Translations under genes and position numbers: made by a program
Source of the DNA: Cypionkella sp.
GTDB taxonomy: Bacteria; Pseudomonadota; Alphaproteobacteria; Rhodobacterales; Rhodobacteraceae
DNA length: 28,791 bases
Assembly (NCBI GenBank): GCA_023255415.1
Contig: JALRIN010000033.1
Span: 1-28,791, forward strand
Reading direction: 5' to 3'
The notes under the pieces: model-generated
What the model saw: the letters and a program-made list of their open reading frames with translations, nothing else
Told to the model about the DNA's origin: nothing
Database searches by the model: none
In this document: piece after piece, positions 20,984-28,400 of the stretch
Layout of the letters: every line of letters starts with the position of its first letter
Position numbering within the stretch: the stretch's first letter is position 1

Positions 20984-23005
20984 TTATTCTGCCGCCATGG
21001 CTTGCTTGGCACGATCCGCTTCCATCGCCGCCATATCGCCCATCACCACAGAGGCGCGTGCGATGGGGTTGGTCAGATAGAACCCCTTGAAAGCATTGCG
21101 GAAGCTGGCCTTGCCCATCGCCTTGGGCGCAAGCGGTGTCCAGGTGTTTTCAGCCACCACGTCAATGGCACCCAGATGCGGATGCGTCTCGATCAGCCGG
21201 CGGCGTAGCACCGCAAGGCTGTCCCAAGCCAAGGTCTTGCCAAGCTCTGCCGAAAAAGCCCGCAAGATCGCCCAGTTTTCCTTGGCCTCGCCCGGCGCAA
21301 AGCCCGCGCGCATCGCAAGCTGAGGGCGGCCTTCGGTATTGACGAAAAGCGCGTTTTCTTCGGGATAGGCGGCGGCAGGGAAGATCACATCGGCGCGCAT
21401 CGCACCGCGATCGCCGTGGCTGCCCTGATAGATCACAAACGGACCCGCCGCGATTTCGACCTCATCGGCGCCAAGATTATAGATCACCTCTGCGCCCTCG
21501 GTCGCAGCCGCCAGCCCGCCTTCGGTGACAGCGCCCACGTCCATCGCGCCAACCCGCGCGGCCGCCGTGTGCAGGATCAACAGCTTGGCGTTCGAGGCCT
21601 CGCAAAGCGCCATGGCATGCGCCAAAACCGCCTCGCCGTCCGCCTCGTTCAACGCGCCCTGCCCGACGATGACGATCGAGGCTTTGGCTTTGGCCTCTGC
21701 AGTGACAGGCTCGGCGGCAATCGTGGCCAAAGCGGCGCGGTCAGTGCCGATATGCACATAGGGGTAGGTCAGATCCACCGCCTCGCCCACCAGTCCAATT
21801 TGCGCGCCCAAGGTCCAAGCCTTGCGAATACGCGCGTTCAGAACCGGGGCTTCCAGCCGTGGATTGGTGCCGATCAGCAGAATGTTCTGCGCGCCATCAA
21901 TATCTTCAATCTTTGCGGTGCCGACATAGGCCGAACGATTGCCAATCGGCAGACGCGCGCCATCGGTGCGGCATTCCACATGGCCACCCAGCGATTCGAT
22001 CAGGGTTTTCAGCGAATAAGCCGCCTCAACCGAGACCAGATCGCCAACCAGACCCGCGATCTTTTTGCCCTTGATGGCGGCAGCGGCAAAGGTCAACGCC
22101 TCGTTCCAACCGGCTTTGCGCAGCTTGCCATTCTCGCGGATATAGGGCGTGTCCAGACGCTGGCGACGTAGGCCGTCCCAGACAAAACGTGTCTTATCCG
22201 AGATCCACTCTTCGTTCACGCCATCATGGTTGCGTGGCAAAATCCGCATCACTTCGCGGCCCTTGGTGTCGATGCGAATGTTCGACCCCAGCGCATCCAT
22301 CACATCGATGCTTTCGGTCTTGGTCAATTCCCAAGGCCGCGCGGTAAAGGCATAGGGTTTCGAGGTCAGCGCGCCAACGGGGCAAAGGTCAATGATGTTG
22401 CCCTGCAAATTGCTGTCGAGCGTGGCATTCAGATAAGAGGTGATCTCGGCATCTTCGCCGCGCCCGGTTTGGCCCATCTGGGTGATGCCCGCCACTTCCG
22501 AGGTAAAGCGCACGCAACGGGTGCAAGAGATGCAGCGCGTCATCTTGGTTTCGACAAGCGGGCCAAGATCCAGATCTTCCGAAGCCCGCTTTGGCTCGCG
22601 GTAGCGGCTGAAATCGACGCCAAAGGCCATGGCTTGGTCTTGCAGATCGCATTCGCCGCCCTGATCGCAGATCGGGCAATCCAGCGGGTGGTTGATCAGC
22701 AGAAATTCCATCACGCCCTCGCGGGCTTTTTTCACCATCGGCGAATTGGTTTTGACCACAGGGGTTTCGCCATTCGGACCAGGCCGCAGGTCTTTCACTT
22801 GCATCGCGCAGCTTGCCGCTGGCTTGGGCGGACCGCCCTGAACTTCGACCAGACACATCCGGCAGTTGCCCGCAATCGTCAGACGCTCGTGATAGCAAAA
22901 CCGCGGAATGGCCACCCCTGCGACTTCTGCCGCCTGAATGATTGTCATCGCGCCATCTACTTCAACTTCGATCCCGTCGATGCTGATTTTCTTGAGGTTC
23001 GACAT
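20984..23005 (-). CDS. nuoG: NADH-quinone oxidoreductase subunit G
   Basis: The large iron-sulfur subunit of the peripheral arm, 673 aa. Cluster motifs visible: N1b [2Fe-2S] in CYHERLTIAGNCRMCLVEV plus CAMQV; N5 [4Fe-4S] with His ligand in HPLDCPICDQGGECDLQ; N4 in CISCTRCVRF and later CPVGAL. The extra N7 site of E. coli-type NuoG is absent: the corresponding stretch TESIDVMDALGSNI has no cysteine. The C-terminal two thirds are the degenerate molybdopterin-oxidoreductase fold without catalytic cofactor. The length is typical for alphaproteobacteria and mitochondria. The start is 4 bp after the 58-aa frame. The C-terminus ends in MAAE, as do nuoF and the 58-aa frame. Confidence 0.97.
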   Translation of the reverse strand: MSNLKKISIDGIEVEVDGAMTIIQAAEVAGVAIPRFCYHERLTIAGNCRMCLVEVQGGPPKPAASCAMQVKDLRPGPNGETPVVKTNSPMVKKAREGVMEFLLINHPLDCPICDQGGECDLQDQAMAFGVDFSRYREPKRASEDLDLGPLVETKMTRCISCTRCVRFTSEVAGITQMGQTGRGEDAEITSYLNATLDSNLQGNIIDLCPVGALTSKPYAFTARPWELTKTESIDVMDALGSNIRIDTKGREVMRILPRNHDGVNEEWISDKTRFVWDGLRRQRLDTPYIRENGKLRKAGWNEALTFAAAAIKGKKIAGLVGDLVSVEAAYSLKTLIESLGGHVECRTDGARLPIGNRSAYVGTAKIEDIDGAQNILLIGTNPRLEAPVLNARIRKAWTLGAQIGLVGEAVDLTYPYVHIGTDRAALATIAAEPVTAEAKAKASIVIVGQGALNEADGEAVLAHAMALCEASNAKLLILHTAAARVGAMDVGAVTEGGLAAATEGAEVIYNLGADEVEIAAGPFVIYQGSHGDRGAMRADVIFPAAAYPEENALFVNTEGRPQLAMRAGFAPGEAKENWAILRAFSAELGKTLAWDSLAVLRRRLIETHPHLGAIDVVAENTWTPLAPKAMGKASFRNAFKGFYLTNPIARASVVMGDMAAMEADRAKQAMAAE

Positions 23006-23009
23006 CAGC

Positions 23010-23186
23010 TTACTCCGCTGCCATAGGTGAGCACGGTTGGAAAATCCACGCCTGCGCTTCGTTCAAGGAAGACCCGCCAACGGCAGGGTCCGTATCGCTG
23101 TTTGCCCGCATATGTGCAAGCCATTCAAATGCATAAGCCGCCCTGATTGGACCAAAACCGCCCGCTGTTTTCAGATCCGCGCTCAT
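23010..23186 (-). CDS. 58-aa hypothetical protein between DUF5333 gene and nuoG
   Basis: A short frame starting MSADLKTAGGFGPIRAAYAF and ending FQPCSPMAAE. The evidence that it is real is positional: its ATG (23186-23184) overlaps the TGA of the DUF5333 gene as ATGA, it fills the gap exactly, and its stop lies 4 bp before the nuoG ATG, with GGAG near its end serving as nuoG's ribosome binding site. An in-frame upstream extension to 23252 would run back into the DUF5333 gene and is not preferred. There is no signal peptide, membrane helix or recognisable domain. The central part (IRAAYAFEWLAHMRANSDTD) could be an amphipathic helix. Function unknown. It might instead be only a translational linker between the two genes. 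Confidence 0.55.
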   Translation of the reverse strand: MSADLKTAGGFGPIRAAYAFEWLAHMRANSDTDPAVGGSSLNEAQAWIFQPCSPMAAE

Positions 23187-23629
23187 TTCCAAGACCTTAT
23201 CAAACTGCCGGCCAAAGTGGCCTTTGCAATCTCGTCCCGCCCCGCGCGGCAATAGCTTTCGCTGTCACCCGCAACCACGCCCGCCGCTTGCAGATAGCTG
23301 TCGGCCAAGGCTTTGATCCGCGCCTTTTCCGAGGGGTCGTTCAGGAAACCTTTGACCTCGGCCTCGCTATAGCCCTGATCGCGCGCGAAACCTTCCAAAG
23401 CTTTCAGCTTGCTATAGGCGGTGAAAAGCCTGGCGGTGATCGAAGGGCAGCTTTGCCGGATCATATCGCCAACCCGCCCCGCCACCAAAGACTCGGTGAT
23501 ATGGGAATTTTCAGCCAGCGGCGTGCGCGCAGCCACAGGCCAAGCAAAGCTGACAGTGGCCAAGGCACCAAGCAGCAGCCCGCGCAGACCCGCGACACCA
23601 GACAGCTTTTGCATACCAACCAAAGTCAC
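23183..23629 (-). CDS. DUF5333-like exported protein in the nuo operon
   Basis: A 148-aa protein with a cleavable-looking signal peptide: basic start, hydrophobic LRGLLLGALATVSFAW and a PVAARTPL cleavage region near residue 35. The mature part is helical and polar with two cysteines (in IRQSCPSITAR and SESYCRAGRDEIAK), which could form a periplasmic disulfide. It resembles the DUF5333 family described from Rhodobacteraceae. The likely start is GTG (23629-23627) with GGGA upstream just after the nuoF stop; ATG at 23614 (MQKLSG) is an alternative. It lies between nuoF and nuoG, overlapping the 58-aa frame by 4 bp. Function unknown; co-expression with complex I is the only clue. Confidence 0.8.
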   Translation of the reverse strand: MTLVGMQKLSGVAGLRGLLLGALATVSFAWPVAARTPLAENSHITESLVAGRVGDMIRQSCPSITARLFTAYSKLKALEGFARDQGYSEAEVKGFLNDPSEKARIKALADSYLQAAGVVAGDSESYCRAGRDEIAKATLAGSLIRSWK

Positions 23630-23640
23630 AATGCGTTTCC

Positions 23641-24936
23641 CTATTCCGCCGCCATCGCGCCCATACGGCCAGTTTTCTTGGCCTTGATGCGATCTTCAAT
23701 TTCCTCGCGGAAATGCCGCACAAGCCCTTGGATCGGCCAAGCCGCCGCATCGCCAAGCGCGCAGATGGTATGGCCTTCGACCTGCTTGGTCACCGACAAC
23801 AGCATGTCGATTTCCTCGACCTCGGCTTCGCCGCGCACCAAACGGTCCATCACCCGCATCATCCAGCCAGTGCCTTCGCGGCAGGGTGTACATTGGCCGC
23901 AGGATTCGTGCTTGTAGAACTTCGACAGCCGCCAGATCGCTTTGATCACATCGGTGGATTGATCCATCACGATCACCGCAGCCGTGCCCAGACCCGAGCG
24001 CTGTTCGCGCAGCCAGTCGAAATCCATGATCGCTTCGTCGCATTGGGCTGCATTCAGCATCGGCACCGAAGAGCCGCCCGGAATAACCGCCTTGATATTC
24101 TTCCAGCCGCCGCGCACGCCGCCGCAATGCACATCCAGCAATTCGCGCAAGGAAATCGACATCGCCTCTTCAACAACGCAAGGGTTGTTGACGTGGCCCG
24201 AGATGCCAAACAGCTTGGTGCCGGCATTGTTTGGCCGGCCAAAGCTTGCAAACCATTCCGGCCCACGGCGCAGAATTGTCGGCACCACAGCGATAGATTC
24301 AACGTTGTTCACCGTTGTTGGGCAGCCATAAAGCCCCGCACCCGCAGGGAACGGCGGCTTCATCCGCGGCATGCCCTTTTTGCCCTCAAGGCTTTCCAAC
24401 AGCGCGGTTTCTTCACCGCAGATATAAGCGCCTGCGCCGTGGTGCAGATAGCAGTCGAAATCCCAGCCGGATTTCGCAGCATTCTTGCCCAAAAGCCCCG
24501 CGTCATAGCATTCGTCAATCGCCGCCTGCAGCGCCTCGCGCTCGCGGATATATTCGCCGCGAATGTAGATATAGCAAGTATTGGCGTTCATCGCGAAACT
24601 GGCGATCAGCGCGCCTTCGATCAGGGTATGCGGATCGTGGCGCATGATCTCGCGGTCTTTACAGGTGCCGGGTTCGGATTCGTCGGCATTGATCACCAGA
24701 TAGGCCGGACGCCCATCCGATTGCTTGGGCATGAACGACCACTTCAGGCCGGTCGGAAAGCCCGCGCCGCCACGGCCGCGCAGACCCGATGCCTTCATCT
24801 GATCGATGATCTTATCGCGGCCACGTTGAATGATCTCGGCCGTGCCATTCCAATGGCCGCGCTTTTTGGCGCCGGCCAATGAACGGTCGTGCATCCCGTA
24901 AAGGTTGGTAAAGATGCGGTCCTGATCCTGAAGCAT
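23641..24936 (-). CDS. nuoF: NADH-quinone oxidoreductase subunit F
   Basis: The NADH-oxidising flavoprotein subunit: binds NADH and FMN and carries the [4Fe-4S] cluster N3. The 431-aa product shows the nucleotide/FMN-binding glycine motif LRGRGGAGFPTGLKW (about 52-66), NADESEPGTCKDREIM, GAGAYICGEETALLESLEG, and the cluster motif SCGQCTPCREGTGW (about 350) with the fourth ligand in HTICALGDAAAW. The length matches other NuoF/Nqo1 proteins. AGGAAGGGG upstream provides a strong ribosome binding site. It follows the DUF5337 gene by 12 bp. Confidence 0.98.
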   Translation of the reverse strand: MLQDQDRIFTNLYGMHDRSLAGAKKRGHWNGTAEIIQRGRDKIIDQMKASGLRGRGGAGFPTGLKWSFMPKQSDGRPAYLVINADESEPGTCKDREIMRHDPHTLIEGALIASFAMNANTCYIYIRGEYIREREALQAAIDECYDAGLLGKNAAKSGWDFDCYLHHGAGAYICGEETALLESLEGKKGMPRMKPPFPAGAGLYGCPTTVNNVESIAVVPTILRRGPEWFASFGRPNNAGTKLFGISGHVNNPCVVEEAMSISLRELLDVHCGGVRGGWKNIKAVIPGGSSVPMLNAAQCDEAIMDFDWLREQRSGLGTAAVIVMDQSTDVIKAIWRLSKFYKHESCGQCTPCREGTGWMMRVMDRLVRGEAEVEEIDMLLSVTKQVEGHTICALGDAAAWPIQGLVRHFREEIEDRIKAKKTGRMGAMAAE

Positions 24937-24948
24937 ATGTGCCCCTTC

Positions 24949-25167
24949 CTATGCCCGGCTTGCGCGCCAGATTTGATACGTCACGACCATGGCCCAAATG
25001 AACCCAGCCATCGCTGCCAGATCGATCAACAGAGTATATTTGGGCGGCAAGCCCAACTCTCCGCCAATCCGCTGGCCCCCAAGCCACAGCAGCATCGTGC
25101 CCGCAATCACCAACGCCACCAGCCTTGGTTTGCGAGACGCGCTTATCTGTGGATCGGGCTTTGTCAT
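24949..25167 (-). CDS. DUF5337-like small membrane protein
   Basis: A 72-aa protein with a short basic polar start (MTKPDPQISASRKPR) and two hydrophobic segments (LVALVIAGTMLLWLGGQ, about 16-32, and TLLIDLAAMAGFIWAMVVTY, about 45-64), ending RASRA. It resembles the DUF5337 family found next to nuoF in Rhodobacterales. The positive-inside rule puts both ends in the cytoplasm. It starts 6 bp after the stop of the His-rich membrane protein. Its role is unknown; a two-helix protein in a complex I operon could be an assembly factor or supernumerary subunit, which is inference. Confidence 0.82.
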   Translation of the reverse strand: MTKPDPQISASRKPRLVALVIAGTMLLWLGGQRIGGELGLPPKYTLLIDLAAMAGFIWAMVVTYQIWRASRA

Positions 25168-25173
25168 TTTGCC

Positions 25174-25419
25174 TCAGTGATGCCCGTGGCCGTCATGGCC
25201 CGCGCCGTGATCTGCCGTGACCGTGCGTTCAATGCCGCCCGCGCCCAGCAAGACGCCAAAGACGCCAAACACCACCGCCGCCACGATCAGCGCCGCCGTC
25301 AGGCCCACATCGCCAAAGCTGCGCGCCAGAAAGCCCGCAATCAGTCCCGCCGCAAGCGCCACCGCCCAGCCGCCAGCCCAAGGGCCGTCAACCTCTGCAT
25401 GATCGTGTGAATGGTCCAT
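25174..25419 (-). CDS. Small two-helix membrane protein with histidine-rich ends
   Basis: An 81-aa protein. The N-terminus MDHSHDHAEVDG and the C-terminus DHGAGHDGHGHH are rich in His and Asp, while the middle forms two membrane helices (WAVALAAGLIAGFLARSF and LTAALIVAAVVFGVFGVLLG). With two helices both His-rich ends would lie on the same side of the membrane, where they could bind divalent metals. I recognise no family. An ATG one codon further upstream (25422) also exists; GAGGG is better spaced for 25419. It lies between nuoE and the DUF5337 gene with gaps below 10 bp, so it is part of the operon. Function unknown. Confidence 0.78.
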   Translation of the reverse strand: MDHSHDHAEVDGPWAGGWAVALAAGLIAGFLARSFGDVGLTAALIVAAVVFGVFGVLLGAGGIERTVTADHGAGHDGHGHH

Positions 25420-25426
25420 CATACCC

Positions 25427-26548
25427 TCAGTAATCGTTGGTTTTGGCGCGGATCAAAAATGCTTCCATGCCGATCTCGCCGATCAGCTTGGCTTGTGCCA
25501 CCCATTTGTCGCGGGTGACACGGCCATGGAAGCCTTTCAGATTGCTGTCCATCCAGGCAATTTCAGCCTCGCCCCAAGCCGCGATCTGATCAAAGTGGAA
25601 CACGCCCAGCTCGTTGCACAGCTTTTCAAGCGCCGGACCGATGCCTTCGATCTTTTTCAAGTCATCGGCCTGACCGGCGCGCGCAGCACTCAGGCCCTGC
25701 GGTTTGGTGCCCGCATCAGCTGCTTCGGTTTTGCTGGCAGCAACGGCCTTAACGGCCTTTGCCGCCTTACCAACGGCTGCAACAGCGGCCTTGGCCACAT
25801 TGGCCGCAACCGCCTTGCCAGCGGCAGGCTTTGCAGCCCCCTTGCCCAGCCAAGGCGTGGTCAAAGGCACCTCGGTGCCGTCGATCCGCTTGACGGTATC
25901 GCCAATATCCACCGCGTTTTGCACCGAAGCATTATAGGGCTTGCGGCCCTTTTCATATTCTTGCAACGAAGTAAGACCCGACAAAGGCTCGGCGGCATAG
26001 CGCCCGTTTTGCGGCCCTGCGACAGGCACTTCGCCGTTAGAGAACCGCGCAATCAACGCGCGCAGTTTCTCGGCCGTCAGATCTTCGTAATAGTCTTTGC
26101 CGATCTGGGCCATCGGCGCATTGGCGCAAGCGCCCAGACATTCGACCTCTTCCCAGGAAAACTTGCCATCTGCCGACAGCTGATGCGGCGCGTTTGCAAT
26201 CAATTCCTTGCAAACCGCTATCAGCTCTTCTGCACCGCAAATCATGCAAGACGTGGTGCCGCAGATCTGCACATGCGCGATCGAGCCCACGGGCTGCAAT
26301 TGAAACATAAAGTAGAACGTCGCCACTTCCAGCGCGCGAATATAGGCCATGCCCAGCTTGTCAGCGATATGTTCAATCGCCGGACGGGTCAGCCAACCCT
26401 CTTGCTCTTGGGCTCGCCACAAGAGCGGAATGATCGCAGAAGCCTGACGCCCCTCTGGATATTTCGAGATTTGCCCCGCAGCCCAAGCCTCATTGGCAGG
26501 GGTGAAGGCAAAGGAAGCAGGCTGTTCTTTGTGCAGACGGCGAAGCAT
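25427..26548 (-). CDS. nuoE: NADH-quinone oxidoreductase subunit E with C-terminal helix-hairpin-helix extension
   Basis: Peripheral-arm subunit carrying [2Fe-2S] cluster N1a next to NuoF. The canonical part (about 1-190) has the ligand motifs CGTTSCMICG and CLGACANAP in the usual thioredoxin-like fold. The 373-aa product is far longer than the usual 160-240 aa: a region with GRYAAEPLSGLTSL follows, then an Ala/Lys-rich linker (about 232-290, e.g. AAVGKAAKAVKAVAAS), and finally a compact domain (about 293-360) with DDLKKIEGIGPALEKLCNEL, which has the GIGP-type helix-hairpin-helix signature. Long NuoE proteins with such tails are found in this bacterial group, so it is probably not an assembly error. 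Its ATG overlaps the nuoD stop by one base (TAATG). Confidence 0.95.
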   Translation of the reverse strand: MLRRLHKEQPASFAFTPANEAWAAGQISKYPEGRQASAIIPLLWRAQEQEGWLTRPAIEHIADKLGMAYIRALEVATFYFMFQLQPVGSIAHVQICGTTSCMICGAEELIAVCKELIANAPHQLSADGKFSWEEVECLGACANAPMAQIGKDYYEDLTAEKLRALIARFSNGEVPVAGPQNGRYAAEPLSGLTSLQEYEKGRKPYNASVQNAVDIGDTVKRIDGTEVPLTTPWLGKGAAKPAAGKAVAANVAKAAVAAVGKAAKAVKAVAASKTEAADAGTKPQGLSAARAGQADDLKKIEGIGPALEKLCNELGVFHFDQIAAWGEAEIAWMDSNLKGFHGRVTRDKWVAQAKLIGEIGMEAFLIRAKTNDY

Positions 26549-27786
26549 TAGCGGTCGACCTCCCCGAACACGATATCCATCGTGCCGATGATTGCGGATA
26601 CGTCGGCCAGCTGGTGGCCCTTGCAGATATAATCCATGGCTTGCAGGTGCAAAAAGCCCGGCGCACGGATTTTGGCGCGGTAGGGTTTGTTCGACCCATC
26701 CGATTTCAGATAGACGCCGAATTCGCCCTTTGGTGCCTCGACCGCCGCGTAAACCTCACCTGCGGGCACATGGAAGCCTTCGGTGTAAAGTTTAAAGTGG
26801 TGGATCAATGCCTCCATCGAGGTTTTCATATCCGACCGGCTTGGCGGCGTGATCTTGCCACGGGCCAAAACCGCCCCCGGTTCGGCGCGCAGCTTGGCAA
26901 TCGCTTGGCGGATGATGTGGATCGACTGGGCCATCTCCTCCATCCGGCAGAGATAGCGGTCATAGCAATCGCCGTTCTTGCCAACGGGAATCTGGAAATC
27001 GAACTCGTCATAGCATTCATAGGGCTGGCTGCGACGCAGATCCCAGGCCAGACCCGATCCGCGCACCATCACGCCCGAAAAGCCGTATTTCTGAATGTCG
27101 TCTTCGCTGACCACACCGATATCGGCATTGCGCATCTTGAAAATGCGGTTTTCGGTCAACAGCCCATGCAGATCGTCCAGCACCTTGGGGAAGGTATGGG
27201 TCCAAGCCTCGATATCGTCGATCAGGCTGTCGGTCAGATCCTGATGCACGCCACCGGGGCGGAAATAGGCCGCGTGCAGACGCGCTCCCGAGGCGCGCTC
27301 GTAAAACACCATCAGCTTTTCACGCTCTTCAAAGCCCCAGAGCGGCGGCGTCAGCGCGCCCACGTCCATGGCTTGGGTGGTGGTGTTCAACAAATGGTTC
27401 AAAATCCGGCCAATTTCGGAAAACAGCACCCGGATCAGCGAGGCCCGACGCGGCACCACAGTGCCGGTCAGCCGTTCAATCGCCAAGCACCAGGCATGTT
27501 CCTGATTCATCGGCGCGACATAGTCGAGACGGTCGAAATAGGGCAGGCTTTGCAGATAGGTGCGGCTTTCCATCAACTTTTCGGTGCCACGGTGCAAAAG
27601 CCCGATATGGGGGTCGCAACGCTCGACAATCTCGCCGTCCAGTTCCAGCACAAGCCGCAACACACCGTGCGCCGCAGGGTGCTGCGGGCCAAAGTTGATG
27701 TTGAAATTGCGGATGCGCTGCTCGCCGGTCAGCAGATCTTGGCTGCCGTCGTCATAGCTGTTGCGGATGATATCACCGTCCATCAT
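26548..27786 (-). CDS. nuoD: NADH-quinone oxidoreductase subunit D
   Basis: The 49-kDa subunit that forms the quinone pocket with NuoB; related to NiFe-hydrogenase large subunits but without the nickel ligands. The 412-aa product contains FGPQHPAAHGVLRLVLELDG (about 32-51, with quinone-pocket His), HIGLLHRGTEKLMESRTYLQ, LPYFDRLDYVAPMNQEHAW and the C-terminal DIVFGEVDR. The start overlaps the nuoC stop as ATGA (27783-27786); a second ATG follows directly. GGAGG lies four bases before the first and seven before the second, so either may be used. NuoC and NuoD are separate here, not fused as in E. coli. Confidence 0.97.
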   Translation of the reverse strand: MMDGDIIRNSYDDGSQDLLTGEQRIRNFNINFGPQHPAAHGVLRLVLELDGEIVERCDPHIGLLHRGTEKLMESRTYLQSLPYFDRLDYVAPMNQEHAWCLAIERLTGTVVPRRASLIRVLFSEIGRILNHLLNTTTQAMDVGALTPPLWGFEEREKLMVFYERASGARLHAAYFRPGGVHQDLTDSLIDDIEAWTHTFPKVLDDLHGLLTENRIFKMRNADIGVVSEDDIQKYGFSGVMVRGSGLAWDLRRSQPYECYDEFDFQIPVGKNGDCYDRYLCRMEEMAQSIHIIRQAIAKLRAEPGAVLARGKITPPSRSDMKTSMEALIHHFKLYTEGFHVPAGEVYAAVEAPKGEFGVYLKSDGSNKPYRAKIRAPGFLHLQAMDYICKGHQLADVSAIIGTMDIVFGEVDR

Positions 27787-28391
27787 TTAGCCTCCGCCTT
27801 CTTCTCGTCACCGGGCAGAACATACTGCGCAGCTTCCCATGGGCTCAGGAAATCGAACTGGCGATATTCTTGCACCAAGCTGACCGGTTCGTAGACCACG
27901 CGCTTTTGCACCTCGTCATAGCGCACTTCGGTATAGCCCGTGGTCGGGAAATCTTTGCGCAGCGGGTGACCACGAAAGCCGTAATCGGTCAGCAAACGCC
28001 GCAGGTCGGGATGGCCCGAGAACAGGATACCAAACATATCAAAGACTTCGCGTTCAAACCAATTCGCCGAAGGGTGAATGCTATGGATCGAGGGCACCAT
28101 CTCGTCTTCGCTGACAGCCACCTTCAGGCGGATGCGGGCGTTGGTATACATCGACAAGAAATGGTAAACCACGTCAAAGCGCGCCACCCGCTCGGGGTGG
28201 TCGACCGCGGTGATATCGACCAGCGAAGAAAACTTGCAGGCCGCATCCGTGGTCAAAAACGCGATCAGACCAACAACCTCGGACAAGGCCACGGTCAGGG
28301 TCAGCTCGCCAAAGGCGATGTCGCTGGACAAGACCGCTTTGGGCTGTGCTGCGGTGATATGAGCCGAAAGGCTGTGCAAAGCGTCTGACAT
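27783..28391 (-). CDS. nuoC: NADH-quinone oxidoreductase subunit C
   Basis: The 30-kDa peripheral-arm subunit, structural, at the interface with NuoD. The 202-aa product has the family signature ANWFEREVFDMFGILFSGHP (about 113-132), followed by RRLLTDYGFRGHPLRKDFP and EVRYDEVQKRVVYEPV. I placed the start at 28391 (MSDALHSL) because GAGGG is six bases upstream; the ATG two codons earlier (28397) touches that site. It is 9 bp downstream of nuoB and overlaps nuoD by 4 bp. Confidence 0.96.
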   Translation of the reverse strand: MSDALHSLSAHITAAQPKAVLSSDIAFGELTLTVALSEVVGLIAFLTTDAACKFSSLVDITAVDHPERVARFDVVYHFLSMYTNARIRLKVAVSEDEMVPSIHSIHPSANWFEREVFDMFGILFSGHPDLRRLLTDYGFRGHPLRKDFPTTGYTEVRYDEVQKRVVYEPVSLVQEYRQFDFLSPWEAAQYVLPGDEKKAEAK

Positions 28392-28400
28392 ATCCATCCC

